DNA of 41,085 bases from a filamentous cyanobacterium Phorm 6 (GCA_003003725.1 PVWI01000015.1:1-41085); one strand, 5' to 3'. Positions 16,546 through 24,289 are shown, counted from the first letter of the stretch. Notes: generated from the letters alone by a model not told the origin. Program-made: numbers and translations.

Positions 16546-17553
16546 TTACTTTGGGTTTGGTTCCGCCAAATATGGAAAGCTAGATCGAAACCCATCAGGC
16601 TTTTCCGCTCGGTCTGAAAACGGGGTATTTGCCAGTAGGCTAAGAATGAAATCTGGCGTATCATCTGCCAGTGCCCGTCCATTGCGTCCTGCAAACCCGT
16701 ACCCCGTTGGCAACTGTGGGCTATAAGCCAGAACATCGGGAAAGAGAAACTGCGCGACTTGCCGCCCATAGGCTGCGGGGTCGGATGCTGTGCCCGCAAT
16801 CTGAGTGACCTTTGTGGTAAAGGCAGCGATCGTCTCGCCATAAAGATCGACATCTTCATGAGGTAAGCTTTTGTTGTAGGCATCCTTAAGATGATCGTCA
16901 TGGATGAAAACTTGTTGGATGAGGGGATTAGCAGCGCGGTTAATCGTCCGCCACTTGCCCTCATGCTGAATTGCTGTAGTTCCCCAAATGTGCAGCATTT
17001 CGGAACTTAAAGCAGCGTTCGGCAATTCTAGAACGATCGCCGTTACATTGTGCCCAGCTAGAAAATTTTGAGCAGTGTCAAATACACTGGGATCGAACTT
17101 ATTCTGTTCTAGAATTAGCTTGGCAAATTGCTCAAATGCTGCCAAATTAAAGAAGAAGGGATCGGCAACCAACCCCGTCCACAAGTGACCGCCCGTGTCG
17201 ATTTTGATTGTTTCACCTGTATTGCCTTGCGCGATCAATTTGCCTTGACTGTCATACTTGATGGCAGCCCCACCATCCAAACGACGTAGCTCAATTCGCT
17301 GAGTCCCGTTTGGTTCAGGTTCTCCAAACGTGATGCGGTAATCGAGGTCTTCGATGAGGTCAGCATTGGTATCAACTTTGAAATCGTAAAGCGCACCTGC
17401 CCGAAATGTCGTCGGTGATAGTTCCCCTGCTAACGGGTTGACCGCCATAATCAACACTGTTGTATCGGAAGCTTCGCCCGCAAAAACATAGATATCTGTA
17501 ATATCTACCCGCCCATCTTCTTTAGCGGTTGGAGAATCGAGATGATGTGACAT
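16546..17553 (-). CDS. DUF4331 family protein
   Basis: 335 aa. The start MSHHLDSPTAKEDGRVDITDIYVF and later 'DDHLKDAYNKSLPHEDVDLYGE' and 'LFPDVLAYSP' are typical of DUF4331 proteins, which have no established function and are often predicted secreted or metal-binding. The chosen start has AGGA 8 nt before the ATG. A start 12 codons upstream lacks such a site. It lacks a signal peptide. The histidines and aspartates near the start (SHHLDSP, VDITD) are well conserved in my memory of the family and could bind metal. It follows the b561-molybdopterin fusion gene by 100 nt on the same strand, so joint expression is plausible. Confidence 0.9.
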   Translation of the reverse strand: MSHHLDSPTAKEDGRVDITDIYVFAGEASDTTVLIMAVNPLAGELSPTTFRAGALYDFKVDTNADLIEDLDYRITFGEPEPNGTQRIELRRLDGGAAIKYDSQGKLIAQGNTGETIKIDTGGHLWTGLVADPFFFNLAAFEQFAKLILEQNKFDPSVFDTAQNFLAGHNVTAIVLELPNAALSSEMLHIWGTTAIQHEGKWRTINRAANPLIQQVFIHDDHLKDAYNKSLPHEDVDLYGETIAAFTTKVTQIAGTASDPAAYGRQVAQFLFPDVLAYSPQLPTGYGFAGRNGRALADDTPDFILSLLANTPFSDRAEKPDGFRSSFPYLAEPNPK

Positions 17554-17653
17554 GAGTATTGTCCTCTCTTGGTTGGAACTATTTCTCATTGAGATAGCGA
17601 GTTGATGGTTCTAGGCTTTTGCCGACCATCGGATCATCTTTTTAGGATTGCGC

Positions 17654-19378
17654 TCAGATTGACTCGCGATAGCCGTAAAACTCGTGATCCTCGTTATAGC
17701 CGCCCTGACCCGCCCCAAGATCCGCGAAGTCGTGAACGAATTCGATCGCGGAGATCCATTTGACCATCTTGAAGCCCAGTTCGTTTTCACAACGCAGACG
17801 TAACGGCGCGCCGTGCAATACACTAAGCTGTTCTCCGTTCATCTCGTAGGCGAGGATCGTCAGTCGGTGACGCATATTCGCGATTTTATGAACGTCATAA
17901 TAGCGTCCACCGTCACCACCATCGGCGAGCGAGTAAAACACAGCATAGCGAGCGGCATCTGTGGGTTCCACGAGCATCATGATCTCGCGCATGGTCACGC
18001 CGCCCCATTTAGCGACACCTGACCAGCCCTGGATGCAGAAATGTGTGCTGATCTGTTCCTGCTTGGGCATTGCCATGAGGTCGAGCAGCGATAACTCTTG
18101 GGGATGGTTGACCAGCCCGTCGATCCGCAGTCGGTAGTGCTCGAAATTATCCGCAACCAGATCGTCAAACTCGGCGGAGTTGGGCATCGTACCGTTTGGC
18201 CAGAAGAATGGCGAAATATCCTTCTCCTTCAGTTGACTGGTGGGAGACCACCATTCGAGCAGTCCCTTGAACCAGCCGATCGTGAATTGGCCAGCCTTTT
18301 GTACCAGCCGCGCATGGGCGATCGTAAACGGCGAGACTCGCCACCACGCCATCCCGACGATCGACATCGCCACAACGAACGGCCAAAATCCTTCCCAGTT
18401 CGGGCTGTCCACGCCCGCAAACATATGATTGGTATTCGATCGCAGCCCTGTGATCGCGACAAATGTGCCGTGCCCCAGGATGAAAGCTACAAACCAGGAG
18501 AATGAGATGAAATGGATCGATCGAGCCACCTGTCGGTTGAGTATTTTACCGAACCAGCCTGATCTATTGGAGATGGCTGGACTTTGCATCAAGCCCGTAA
18601 AGATCGAGACCGATGCCGCAACGAACACTGTGACGAAATAGGCCAACTGCTGCAAGCCGTTGTAGCGCGTCCAGCCATGATCCACCGGAAAATTTAGCGA
18701 AGCATATTGAATGGTGGTTGAAAGTGCGTTTGGAAAGACATCCCAGGTGAGGGGAACCAGCCTGCGCCACTGATCGGTCGAAAACAGCAGCACGTAGAAA
18801 AGCACGCCGTTGATCGTCCATAGCATATTGACCGAAAAGTGCCACCAGCGGGCAAGTCCGATCGTGTGGCGCAGTCCTGGAATTCCCAGCCAGGTCGGCA
18901 GTGTGACCGAATCGTCGGTCCAGACGCGATCCATCGGCACTTCATGCTGGAAGCGAAACCAGTCCGTACCGGGTGTGCAATCGCGCTTCCAGTACAGACG
19001 CGGATGGTCGGCAAGGATCTGGATGCCAGCCCGGATGATAAACATCATGAAGAACATATTGACGAAATGCTGTAGCCGCAACCACCACGGAAAGCCCGTC
19101 TCAATTGATGGCGCGGCCTGGGCGATGCCGGGGTAGTGTTCGATAAATGCTTTGACGTTCTCAAGCTCCCGCAGGCTTTGAGCGGCTGCGATCGCCAGAA
19201 CGAGGAGTGCAGCCCCAAGCGGTAGTGCCCACAGAATGCTAATCCAGCGCTTGCCGAAACGGATGTGCGGAATGATGCCCTCGCGCGGCGGCAACCAGTT
19301 GCTCAACTTGAGGCGGTCATCAGCTAAAGTCAGTTCTTCATATATAGGGTCATGCTGTGGATTGGATGAGTCTGTCAT
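17654..19378 (-). CDS. Cytochrome b561-like membrane domain fused to a sulfite oxidase-type molybdopterin domain
   Basis: 574 aa. The N-terminal half holds about six hydrophobic segments (near 48-66, 105-122, 178-200, 240-262, 286-310, 330-346) with His residues inside or beside helices (H104, H180, H289, H303), as in diheme b561 proteins. From about residue 410 follows an oxidoreductase molybdopterin domain: 'YRLRIDGLVNHPQELSL', the molybdenum-ligand Cys448 in 'STHFCIQGWSGVAKW', and 'PLRLRCENELGFKMVKWI'. This looks like a self-contained YedY/YedZ pair in reversed order: heme membrane part first, catalytic part last, probably facing the periplasm or lumen after the last helix. The start at MTDSSN follows AGGAG by 9 nt. 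A longer form starting 18 codons upstream lacks such a site. It sits between the unknown paralogue and DUF4331 genes. Substrate unknown. Confidence 0.88.
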   Translation of the reverse strand: MTDSSNPQHDPIYEELTLADDRLKLSNWLPPREGIIPHIRFGKRWISILWALPLGAALLVLAIAAAQSLRELENVKAFIEHYPGIAQAAPSIETGFPWWLRLQHFVNMFFMMFIIRAGIQILADHPRLYWKRDCTPGTDWFRFQHEVPMDRVWTDDSVTLPTWLGIPGLRHTIGLARWWHFSVNMLWTINGVLFYVLLFSTDQWRRLVPLTWDVFPNALSTTIQYASLNFPVDHGWTRYNGLQQLAYFVTVFVAASVSIFTGLMQSPAISNRSGWFGKILNRQVARSIHFISFSWFVAFILGHGTFVAITGLRSNTNHMFAGVDSPNWEGFWPFVVAMSIVGMAWWRVSPFTIAHARLVQKAGQFTIGWFKGLLEWWSPTSQLKEKDISPFFWPNGTMPNSAEFDDLVADNFEHYRLRIDGLVNHPQELSLLDLMAMPKQEQISTHFCIQGWSGVAKWGGVTMREIMMLVEPTDAARYAVFYSLADGGDGGRYYDVHKIANMRHRLTILAYEMNGEQLSVLHGAPLRLRCENELGFKMVKWISAIEFVHDFADLGAGQGGYNEDHEFYGYRESI

Positions 19379-19438
19379 TACGCTATTCTCCTGTTCTATT
19401 ACATTTAAATTTTCACCGACTGCTGACTTCATATTGAA

Positions 19439-19921
19439 TTAGGGAAAGACAATTTTGGCGATCGGTGGATGTCCCAAAAAAAGACAGGCAGCCGCTCGCA
19501 GTACACTTTCTGAGTAGAGGATTTTTTGTATTTCCAGACTGGGCGCACGTTTTGCGGTGGCGTTGTAAGCTGTAATTTCGCCTTGCAGACCAAAGTTGCT
19601 ATTGGTTAGATAGTGATCGTCATCGTGCATTGCCTGAAAGATGAAACTGTAGATGGGATTAATAGCTAAAGTTGTGTCGTAATTTTCGGCGGACACCCAG
19701 AGATGACCTTGCTGGATATCGGCAAACATCTCTGCGGTATTGTTATAGCGCTCGTACCATGAGAATTGTAGATTGAGCGGGATACTCTGAAGCTCACCCC
19801 AGAGCCAATCACACATTTCTGCGAGTGTTGCATCAGAAATTTCGGCAGGGTCGCCTTCCAGGTATAGTTTGGCAAGTATTTCGACTTGGGAAGCTATTGT
19901 GTTTTCTTGAATAGATGTCAT
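19439..19921 (-). CDS. Unknown protein, intact member of the 'CDWLW' paralogue pair
   Basis: 160 aa, soluble, acidic; no family recognised. N-terminal helix region 'ILAKLYLEGDPAEISDATLAEMCDWLW', then 'IPLNLQFSWYERYNNTAEMFADIQQGHLWVSAENYD', then 'FIFQAMHDDDHYLTNSNFGLQGEITAYNATAKRA'. It ends in a hydrophobic tail (ESVLRAAACLFLGHPPIAKIVFP). Conserved His, Trp and Asp residues (HDDDHY) might bind a metal, an inference only. The gene ends 60 nt before the molybdopterin fusion start, so it heads that unit. Its frameshifted partner lies after DUF4331, so the pair brackets two enzymes. Upstream it follows, 12 nt on, a chimeric HPF/PPK2 remnant. Confidence 0.8.
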   Translation of the reverse strand: MTSIQENTIASQVEILAKLYLEGDPAEISDATLAEMCDWLWGELQSIPLNLQFSWYERYNNTAEMFADIQQGHLWVSAENYDTTLAINPIYSFIFQAMHDDDHYLTNSNFGLQGEITAYNATAKRAPSLEIQKILYSESVLRAAACLFLGHPPIAKIVFP

Positions 19922-19933
19922 ATTATTGATTTC

Positions 19934-20056
19934 CTATTTTTTTGATAACTCTGATTTCGAGCTTGATTGATTGCTTTCAAATGTTGCCTTTGCTTGCACA
20001 ATATCTTGATACTTTTCTTTGCTGAATGTTGAGTATTTAAGGTTCAGTTCTTTTAA
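19934..20056 (-). pseudogene. 3' fragment of a PPK2 gene
   Basis: The frame reads LKELNLKYSTFSKEKYQDIV then QAKATFESN and ends at a TAG at 19934. It aligns with the C-terminus of the intact PPK2 at 7288-8220 (QLKELNLHYPKVSEAQHLEL then LQAKVMLESES) but has about ten extra residues. Only about 40 of 310 codons remain, and the kinase motifs are gone. Its first codon overlaps the stop of the HPF-like stub upstream, so two gene pieces are joined here by a deletion. Confidence 0.75.
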
Positions 20057-20199
20057 ATGGATGGAACAGTGAAGTGAACATCAACGTGAGTGATGCGATC
20101 GCCCAATCGGCTTAGGCTCTCTTCCACGACACCACTAACCTGAGTGGCTAGTGCTTCGTGACCTTCGATGTTATGTCCAGTACGGATTTGAATTTCCAT
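20053..20199 (-). pseudogene. 5' fragment of an HPF-like gene
   Basis: The frame of 48 codons begins MEIQIRTGHNIEGHEALATQ and follows the intact HPF-like gene at 23864-24226 through RITHVDVHF. It then leaves it (TVPSI, stop). The DNA is about 90% identical, with a 56-bp run that looks fully identical. A ribosome site (AGGA, 7 nt before ATG) remains, so a short peptide may still be made. The break point falls directly at the PPK2 fragment. Confidence 0.85.
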
Positions 20200-20242
20200 G
20201 ATATTGTCCTGTTTGAATTACGAATTACGAGTTGCGAATTAT

Positions 20243-21382
20243 TTAATAGCGCAGGATCGCAGCGATCGCTTTATGTTCAGGTACATCTCTCTGTTCTACG
20301 GCGTAAACCGTTCCCCCATTGGTCAGGGTATGTAGTGCCGCTAGATCGAGCAAATCTTCGTCACCTGTTTCCTGTTGAGCATGAATCTGAATAGAATTCC
20401 CTTCTGGATTGAATACTCCCCAAACGTTTTTATCAATAGGCACAAACAAGGTTTCAACACGCTGGGAATAAGCGGCAGTTACGACTTTTTCGATAGTATT
20501 AGCCGTTTTATCGCTACCTTGTAGTTCCTCGTAATGGGAAATTGTTGATACTTTGGCGAGATCGAAATAGGGTTGTGCAATCTGCCAAGCCTGGGTATGC
20601 AATTCTTCCAAAGTCAAAGTTTCTGGATTACCAGTTATACCATTGGGTAGCAAGTGGGAATAGGTATTTGCCTCCTGATAAATCGGCAATAGATAATCAA
20701 CTCCTGCCAAAATTAGCGGTGCTTGCTGGTTTTTGAAGAAAGACTCTAAACCGTTGTTAACTTGGCGAAAGTAACTCAATAAATCATTTTTCTGATCTTC
20801 GTTTCCGGCTCCTTGTCCGTGAAAAATCGCACTATTGCCTTTTGATGAGCCTGTATGTGTTTGAAGGCTTTTTTGGGGATCGTCGTACTGCAAGGCTGCT
20901 GCGATGTTAGTGGGTACATCTGTTAACTCAACTTCTTTCAGGTGATAACGAGTTCCTTGAAATAACCGAACTTGGTTTTGGCTCAAGGCTAGAACAGAAA
21001 ACGTCCCATCCCCTGAGATTAATTGCAGTAGTGGTTTGATGTGGAAGCGATCGCCAACTACCGTTAATTCATGGAAAGCGATCGGTAAACAGTAGTAGCG
21101 GAACTGATTGGGAGATAGAAAAATTGCCAGTCCATCGCTTTGATGTTGCCAGAAGTCATAGGTATCTAGCTCATGAATGGGTTGCAGCAACTCTTTGGCA
21201 TCCTGTTCACTCAGTCCCAGCGCCAGCAATTTTTCGACCGCTTGTCGAACCAAATTCTTTAACCGAATCGGATTTTGCTGGGTTTCGATTCCTAAACGCT
21301 CCATTGGCGCATAGATCGAGATACAGGTCGAGTTTGACGCTGTGCTTAAAGTGGTCAATTCATCAATAGTGAATGAGTTCAT
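20243..21382 (-). CDS. baeRF3-type protein (bacterial eRF1-like family)
   Basis: 379 aa. The layout fits the bacterial archaeo-eukaryotic release factor family 3: N-terminal 'TLSTASNSTCISIYAPMERLG', a middle strand-rich part with 'DGLAIFLSPNQFRYYCLP', 'FSVLALSQNQVRLFQG', and a C-terminal domain with 'QAPLILAGVDYLLPIYQEAN' and 'GTVYAVEQRDVP'. The family is related to the eRF1/Pelota domains 2 and 3 and is thought to act on the ribosome, though no reaction is established for bacterial members. The GGQ motif of true release factors is not visible. It lies among other ribosome-linked and stress-linked genes. The DUF3122 gene is 48 nt upstream on the same strand. Confidence 0.8.
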   Translation of the reverse strand: MNSFTIDELTTLSTASNSTCISIYAPMERLGIETQQNPIRLKNLVRQAVEKLLALGLSEQDAKELLQPIHELDTYDFWQHQSDGLAIFLSPNQFRYYCLPIAFHELTVVGDRFHIKPLLQLISGDGTFSVLALSQNQVRLFQGTRYHLKEVELTDVPTNIAAALQYDDPQKSLQTHTGSSKGNSAIFHGQGAGNEDQKNDLLSYFRQVNNGLESFFKNQQAPLILAGVDYLLPIYQEANTYSHLLPNGITGNPETLTLEELHTQAWQIAQPYFDLAKVSTISHYEELQGSDKTANTIEKVVTAAYSQRVETLFVPIDKNVWGVFNPEGNSIQIHAQQETGDEDLLDLAALHTLTNGGTVYAVEQRDVPEHKAIAAILRY

Positions 21383-21430
21383 GATGTACCTCTCAGTAAA
21401 TTTTTTGATCGAGCTTGTATCAGGATTTAA

Positions 21431-21961
21431 TTAATGGCTAATCAAGGTTTGCCATTCCTGAATTGCAGTAGAGGGAACAGATAAGCTGACGGATTCACCG
21501 TCGATGGTTGGTAATGTCAGTTGTAGGGGAATCTTCGCTTGTAACTGAGGTAGGGCAAGCTGAATGTCATATTCTGCAACATTCGCTGGGGCTGGTGTGT
21601 CCTGAGAAATTTCGCTAGAAATATCCTTGGCGGTTAGAGTTTCGCCCATAGATGTTGTCAAGGTAAGCGGTTGAGTGCGATCGAATTCCACCGCACCAGG
21701 AAAGCCCACGACGCGCAGAGAGACAGTAGAAGTACCTTCGGGATGGATGCGCTTAAAGGCGATCGCCTGCCAGGAATTTCCGTTTTTATCTTGCAGGGTT
21801 TGTCGGGATTGGTAGAGCATTTGCCCTGGATATTCTTCGATTTGCGTCAAAGATGCAAAAGCGGGTAAGGGAGTCCAGACAACCAGTGAAACGCAGATTA
21901 AAGCAGCTAGCAGCCAGCGCAGCGGGTGAATTTTCAACCCGTTAAAGCAGATAGAGTTCAT
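21431..21961 (-). CDS. DUF3122 domain protein, exported
   Basis: 176 aa. The start MNSICFNGLKIHPLRWLLAA leads into a signal peptide with a hydrophobic core (LRWLLAALICVSLVVW) and a likely cleavage after 'PLPAFA'. The mature part has the cyanobacterial DUF3122 pattern: 'GQMLYQSRQTLQDKNGNSWQAIAFKRI', 'TVSLRVVGFPG', 'PLTLTT'. Its function is unknown; it should be periplasmic. AGAGGA stands 8 nt before the ATG, which favours this start over one 13 codons earlier. It follows the rhodanese gene by 62 nt and precedes the baeRF3 gene, so it probably belongs to the permease operon. Confidence 0.85.
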   Translation of the reverse strand: MNSICFNGLKIHPLRWLLAALICVSLVVWTPLPAFASLTQIEEYPGQMLYQSRQTLQDKNGNSWQAIAFKRIHPEGTSTVSLRVVGFPGAVEFDRTQPLTLTTSMGETLTAKDISSEISQDTPAPANVAEYDIQLALPQLQAKIPLQLTLPTIDGESVSLSVPSTAIQEWQTLISH

Positions 21962-22023
21962 CACAAAAATCCTCTTAAAGTAAGTTAAAAGCTTTGGCAA
22001 TTGCAGAGTAAAAATTTGGAATT

Positions 22024-22545
22024 TTAACTAGAAGCGATCCCTTCTCCTGCGGTTTTCCAACCTGCAAAGCTAGGTGGAAACCCCTGGACATTCTCATAAC
22101 CCAATAAGTGCAGTGTCATTACTCCCATTGCCGCTCGATAACCGGCGGAACAGTACAGCACTACAGGGCGATCGTGCGGAATTTGCTCCAGATTGTGCGC
22201 CAGGGTTTGGAGGGGAATATTGATGGCATCAGGTATATGTCCAGACTTATACTCAGAGGGTTCTCGCACATCCACCAACAGGGTTTGAGGGTTCTTTAAT
22301 TGTTTTTTTAACCCTTCGATATTGGCGATCGTGTAATAGCCTGGTGGAATTGATGTGAGAAAGCGATCGATTGTTGATTCCAGATTTACGGTTTTTTCAG
22401 ACATTGCTTGCATTTTTTCTTGAAAGATTGGTTTAGTTTCTATGAGGGTTGCTGCGAAAATCGGGTTTTGCTCAATGCCAAGCAAGAGGCAAAACAAGAG
22501 AGTGAGTCCTAGCAATATGGTCTGAATTGGTTTCTTGAATATCAT
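22024..22545 (-). CDS. Exported rhodanese-domain protein
   Basis: 173 aa. Residues 6-31 form a signal peptide or anchor (KPIQTILLGLTLLFCLLLG ... IFAA). The single rhodanese domain spans about 72-170, with 'LLVDVREPSEYKSGHIPDAINIPL' and the active-site loop 'VVLYCSAGYRAAMG' around Cys132. Rhodaneses carry persulfide sulfur or bind oxyanions through this Cys. The loop CSAGYR is full length, so activity is plausible. It lies in the periplasm if the signal is cleaved. The permease gene ends 27 nt upstream, so they are probably co-transcribed. A sulfur or arsenic-linked task is inferred from the neighbours. Confidence 0.92.
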   Translation of the reverse strand: MIFKKPIQTILLGLTLLFCLLLGIEQNPIFAATLIETKPIFQEKMQAMSEKTVNLESTIDRFLTSIPPGYYTIANIEGLKKQLKNPQTLLVDVREPSEYKSGHIPDAINIPLQTLAHNLEQIPHDRPVVLYCSAGYRAAMGVMTLHLLGYENVQGFPPSFAGWKTAGEGIASS

Positions 22546-22572
22546 ATAATTTCGCGATAGTAAGGGAGCAAG

Positions 22573-23571
22573 TCAATTAATTATGGCGTTGAATATATAG
22601 CCGATGCTGATAATACCAACGGTCATTAACCCAATAAATACAGCTAACAGTTGTGGTCGTAGAACTTTTTTGAGAATCACTATTTCAGGAAGAGATAGTG
22701 CTGTTACCGCCATTGTGAAAGCTAAAACTGTACCCATAGGCATTCCTTTATTTACCAAAGCTTCAGTAATTGGCATTACACCCGCAATATTTGCATAGAG
22801 TGGAACACCCAACATTACTGCAATCGGTACTGCAAAAGGATTATTCGCGCCTGCATATTGGGTAATAAAATCTGTCGGCACATAACCATGAATCCCTGCA
22901 CCGATCGCAATTCCGATCACCACATAGAGCCAAACTGATCGCACAATTTCACTGGATTGGAACCTTCCTTGCTCAAATCTTTGTCCCCAACTTAACACCA
23001 CTGTTTCTAGGTTGTCTTCCCCTTCTATAGATATTGCTTGACGAGATTTTTGCAGTTCCCAAACAAATGGTTCTACCCATTTTTCTAATTTTAGGAGTCC
23101 GATGATGTATCCAGAGGCGATCGCTAAACCCACACCAAAGCCAATGTAGATCAGTGTCACCTTCAACCCAAACAATCCCCAGAGAAGGATAACAGCAACT
23201 TCATTTACCATAGGCGCTGCCATCAGATAAGAAAAGGTCACGCCTAAAGGTACACCTGCTTCCAAAAAGCCGATAAACAAAGGAACCGCAGAACAAGAAC
23301 AGAATGGTGTAACTATTCCTACCGTTGCTGCCAAAATATTTCCTGCAAAAGTACGCTTTCCTTCTAGTAAAGAGCGAACACGCTCTGGCTCTAAAAAGCT
23401 TTGAAATGTCCCAACAATAAAGCTAATTACAATCAGTAATGTTAAGACTTTTGGCACATCATAAAGAAAGAAGTGCAGACTCGATCCTAAATGCGATGAA
23501 ATCGACAAGCCCAAGAGTTGGGTGACAATTTGGGTTGCCAACCAATCGAAGGGATAAAATGGATCGAACAT
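22573..23571 (-). CDS. UPF0718/ArsP-family permease
   Basis: 332 aa, about eight hydrophobic segments. The signature 'TPFCSCSAVPLFIGFLEAGVPLG' (about 92-114), with its two cysteines, and 'SYLMAAPMVNEVAVILLWGLFG' mark the UPF0718 (DUF318) permease family, which includes the methylarsenite exporter ArsP. A repeated 'GVPLYANIAGVMPITEALVNKGMP' in the second half reflects the internal duplication of the family. AGAGG lies 7 nt before the ATG. A CxxC thioredoxin-like gene ends 12 nt upstream, a pairing I know from many bacteria, and a rhodanese follows. The transported compound is unknown; organoarsenicals or other thiol-reactive compounds are candidates. Confidence 0.93.
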   Translation of the reverse strand: MFDPFYPFDWLATQIVTQLLGLSISSHLGSSLHFFLYDVPKVLTLLIVISFIVGTFQSFLEPERVRSLLEGKRTFAGNILAATVGIVTPFCSCSAVPLFIGFLEAGVPLGVTFSYLMAAPMVNEVAVILLWGLFGLKVTLIYIGFGVGLAIASGYIIGLLKLEKWVEPFVWELQKSRQAISIEGEDNLETVVLSWGQRFEQGRFQSSEIVRSVWLYVVIGIAIGAGIHGYVPTDFITQYAGANNPFAVPIAVMLGVPLYANIAGVMPITEALVNKGMPMGTVLAFTMAVTALSLPEIVILKKVLRPQLLAVFIGLMTVGIISIGYIFNAIIN

Positions 23572-23583
23572 AACTTTGCCTCT

Positions 23584-23826
23584 TTAATGCTGCAATAGAG
23601 GCTGAATCTGTTCGGCACTGATGACTTGACCTTTGCTGACAACTTTGCCATTGATTGTCATAGCGGGAGTAGACATCACACCTCGTTTAGCAATTTCGAT
23701 TGGGTCGGTAATATGCGAAACTTCAGCAGTTAAATTGAGATTAGTTACAGCTTCTTTAGCATTTGCTTCTAGCTGTTGGCACTTTTTGCAGCCTGTACCC
23801 AAAATTTCAATCTTGATGGCATTCAT
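23584..23826 (-). CDS. Thioredoxin-like protein with CxxC (redox-active disulfide protein 2 type)
   Basis: 80 aa, a minimal thioredoxin fold. The active site is GTGC13-K-K-C16, and the cis-Pro region is 'GVMSTPAMTINGKVV'. This matches the small MTH895/TM0996 group. Such proteins exchange disulfides with partner proteins, and those beside UPF0718 permeases are thought to serve the permease's cysteines. The ribosome site AAGGAG is 7 nt before the ATG. The permease starts 12 nt after its stop. The HPF-like gene ends 37 nt upstream, so all may be one transcript. Confidence 0.93.
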   Translation of the reverse strand: MNAIKIEILGTGCKKCQQLEANAKEAVTNLNLTAEVSHITDPIEIAKRGVMSTPAMTINGKVVSKGQVISAEQIQPLLQH

Positions 23827-23863
23827 GGCATAACTCCTTTTCCTTTCAGGTCTTGTGCATTCA

Positions 23864-24226
23864 TTAACTATTAACTGAGCTAGACAGAGGTGGGTCAGTC
23901 CGATGATTTGATTGATGCTCTAGTCGTCCAAGGGTGTGTTCGAGCAAGTGGGTCACTTTCTCCGCAGCCCCGTCAACGGATTGGTCTATGGTCGCAGCCT
24001 GATTTGTTACCGCGAGGGGTTGGAGTCCTTTGAGGTGGGCTTCGATCACACAGCGCATATCGCGATCGCCGCCCTTCTTGTCGCTGTTCACATCGCTCAG
24101 GTGGACATCAACGTGAGTGATGCGATCGCTGAATCGACTTAGGCTTTCTTCCACGACACCACTAACCTGAGTGGCTAGTGCTTCGTGACCTTCGATGTTA
24201 TGGCCGGTATGAATTTGGATTTGCAT
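23864..24226 (-). CDS. HPF/RaiA-family ribosome hibernation factor
   Basis: 120 aa. The HPF/RaiA (sigma-54 modulation, S30AE) domain fills residues 1-105: 'MQIQIHTGHNIEGHEALATQVS', 'RFSDRITHVDVHLSDVNSDK', 'DMRCVIEAHLKGLQPLAVTNQ', then the helix 'SVDGAAEKVTHLLEHTLGRLE'. There is no long C-terminal dimerisation domain, so it is the short type. Such proteins sit in the 30S decoding region and switch ribosomes off in starved or anoxic cells. It also carries a His-rich tail (HQSNHRTDPP). AAGGA precedes the ATG by 7 nt, and a 25-bp motif shared with the PPK2 region lies 39-63 nt upstream. A broken second copy is at 20053-20199. Confidence 0.88.
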   Translation of the reverse strand: MQIQIHTGHNIEGHEALATQVSGVVEESLSRFSDRITHVDVHLSDVNSDKKGGDRDMRCVIEAHLKGLQPLAVTNQAATIDQSVDGAAEKVTHLLEHTLGRLEHQSNHRTDPPLSSSVNS

Positions 24227-24261
24227 GGTAGTTTCCTTTTGTAATTGTGATTGGCTCTACA

Positions 24262-24289
24262 TTGACTCAACTTGAATCAACGCTGATCG
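24262..24289. promoter_or_regulatory. Motif copy 2 upstream of the HPF-like gene (double TTGAnTCAA)
   Basis: The stretch TTGACTCAACTTGAATCAA (24262-24280) consists of two palindromic 9-mers, TTGACTCAA and TTGAATCAA, spaced by 10 bp (one helical turn). The segment 24265-24289 matches 8987-9011 at 24 of 25 bases. It stands 39-63 nt before the HPF start, where an activator or repressor could bind. A looser relative is at 31640-31660 upstream of the Mg2+-ATPase gene. The regulator is unknown. Confidence 0.45.

Noticed and set aside
16503-16964. 153-codon frame overlapping the 3' end of the DUF4331 gene
   Set aside because: Same strand but another frame than DUF4331, whose motifs run uninterrupted to its stop at 16546.
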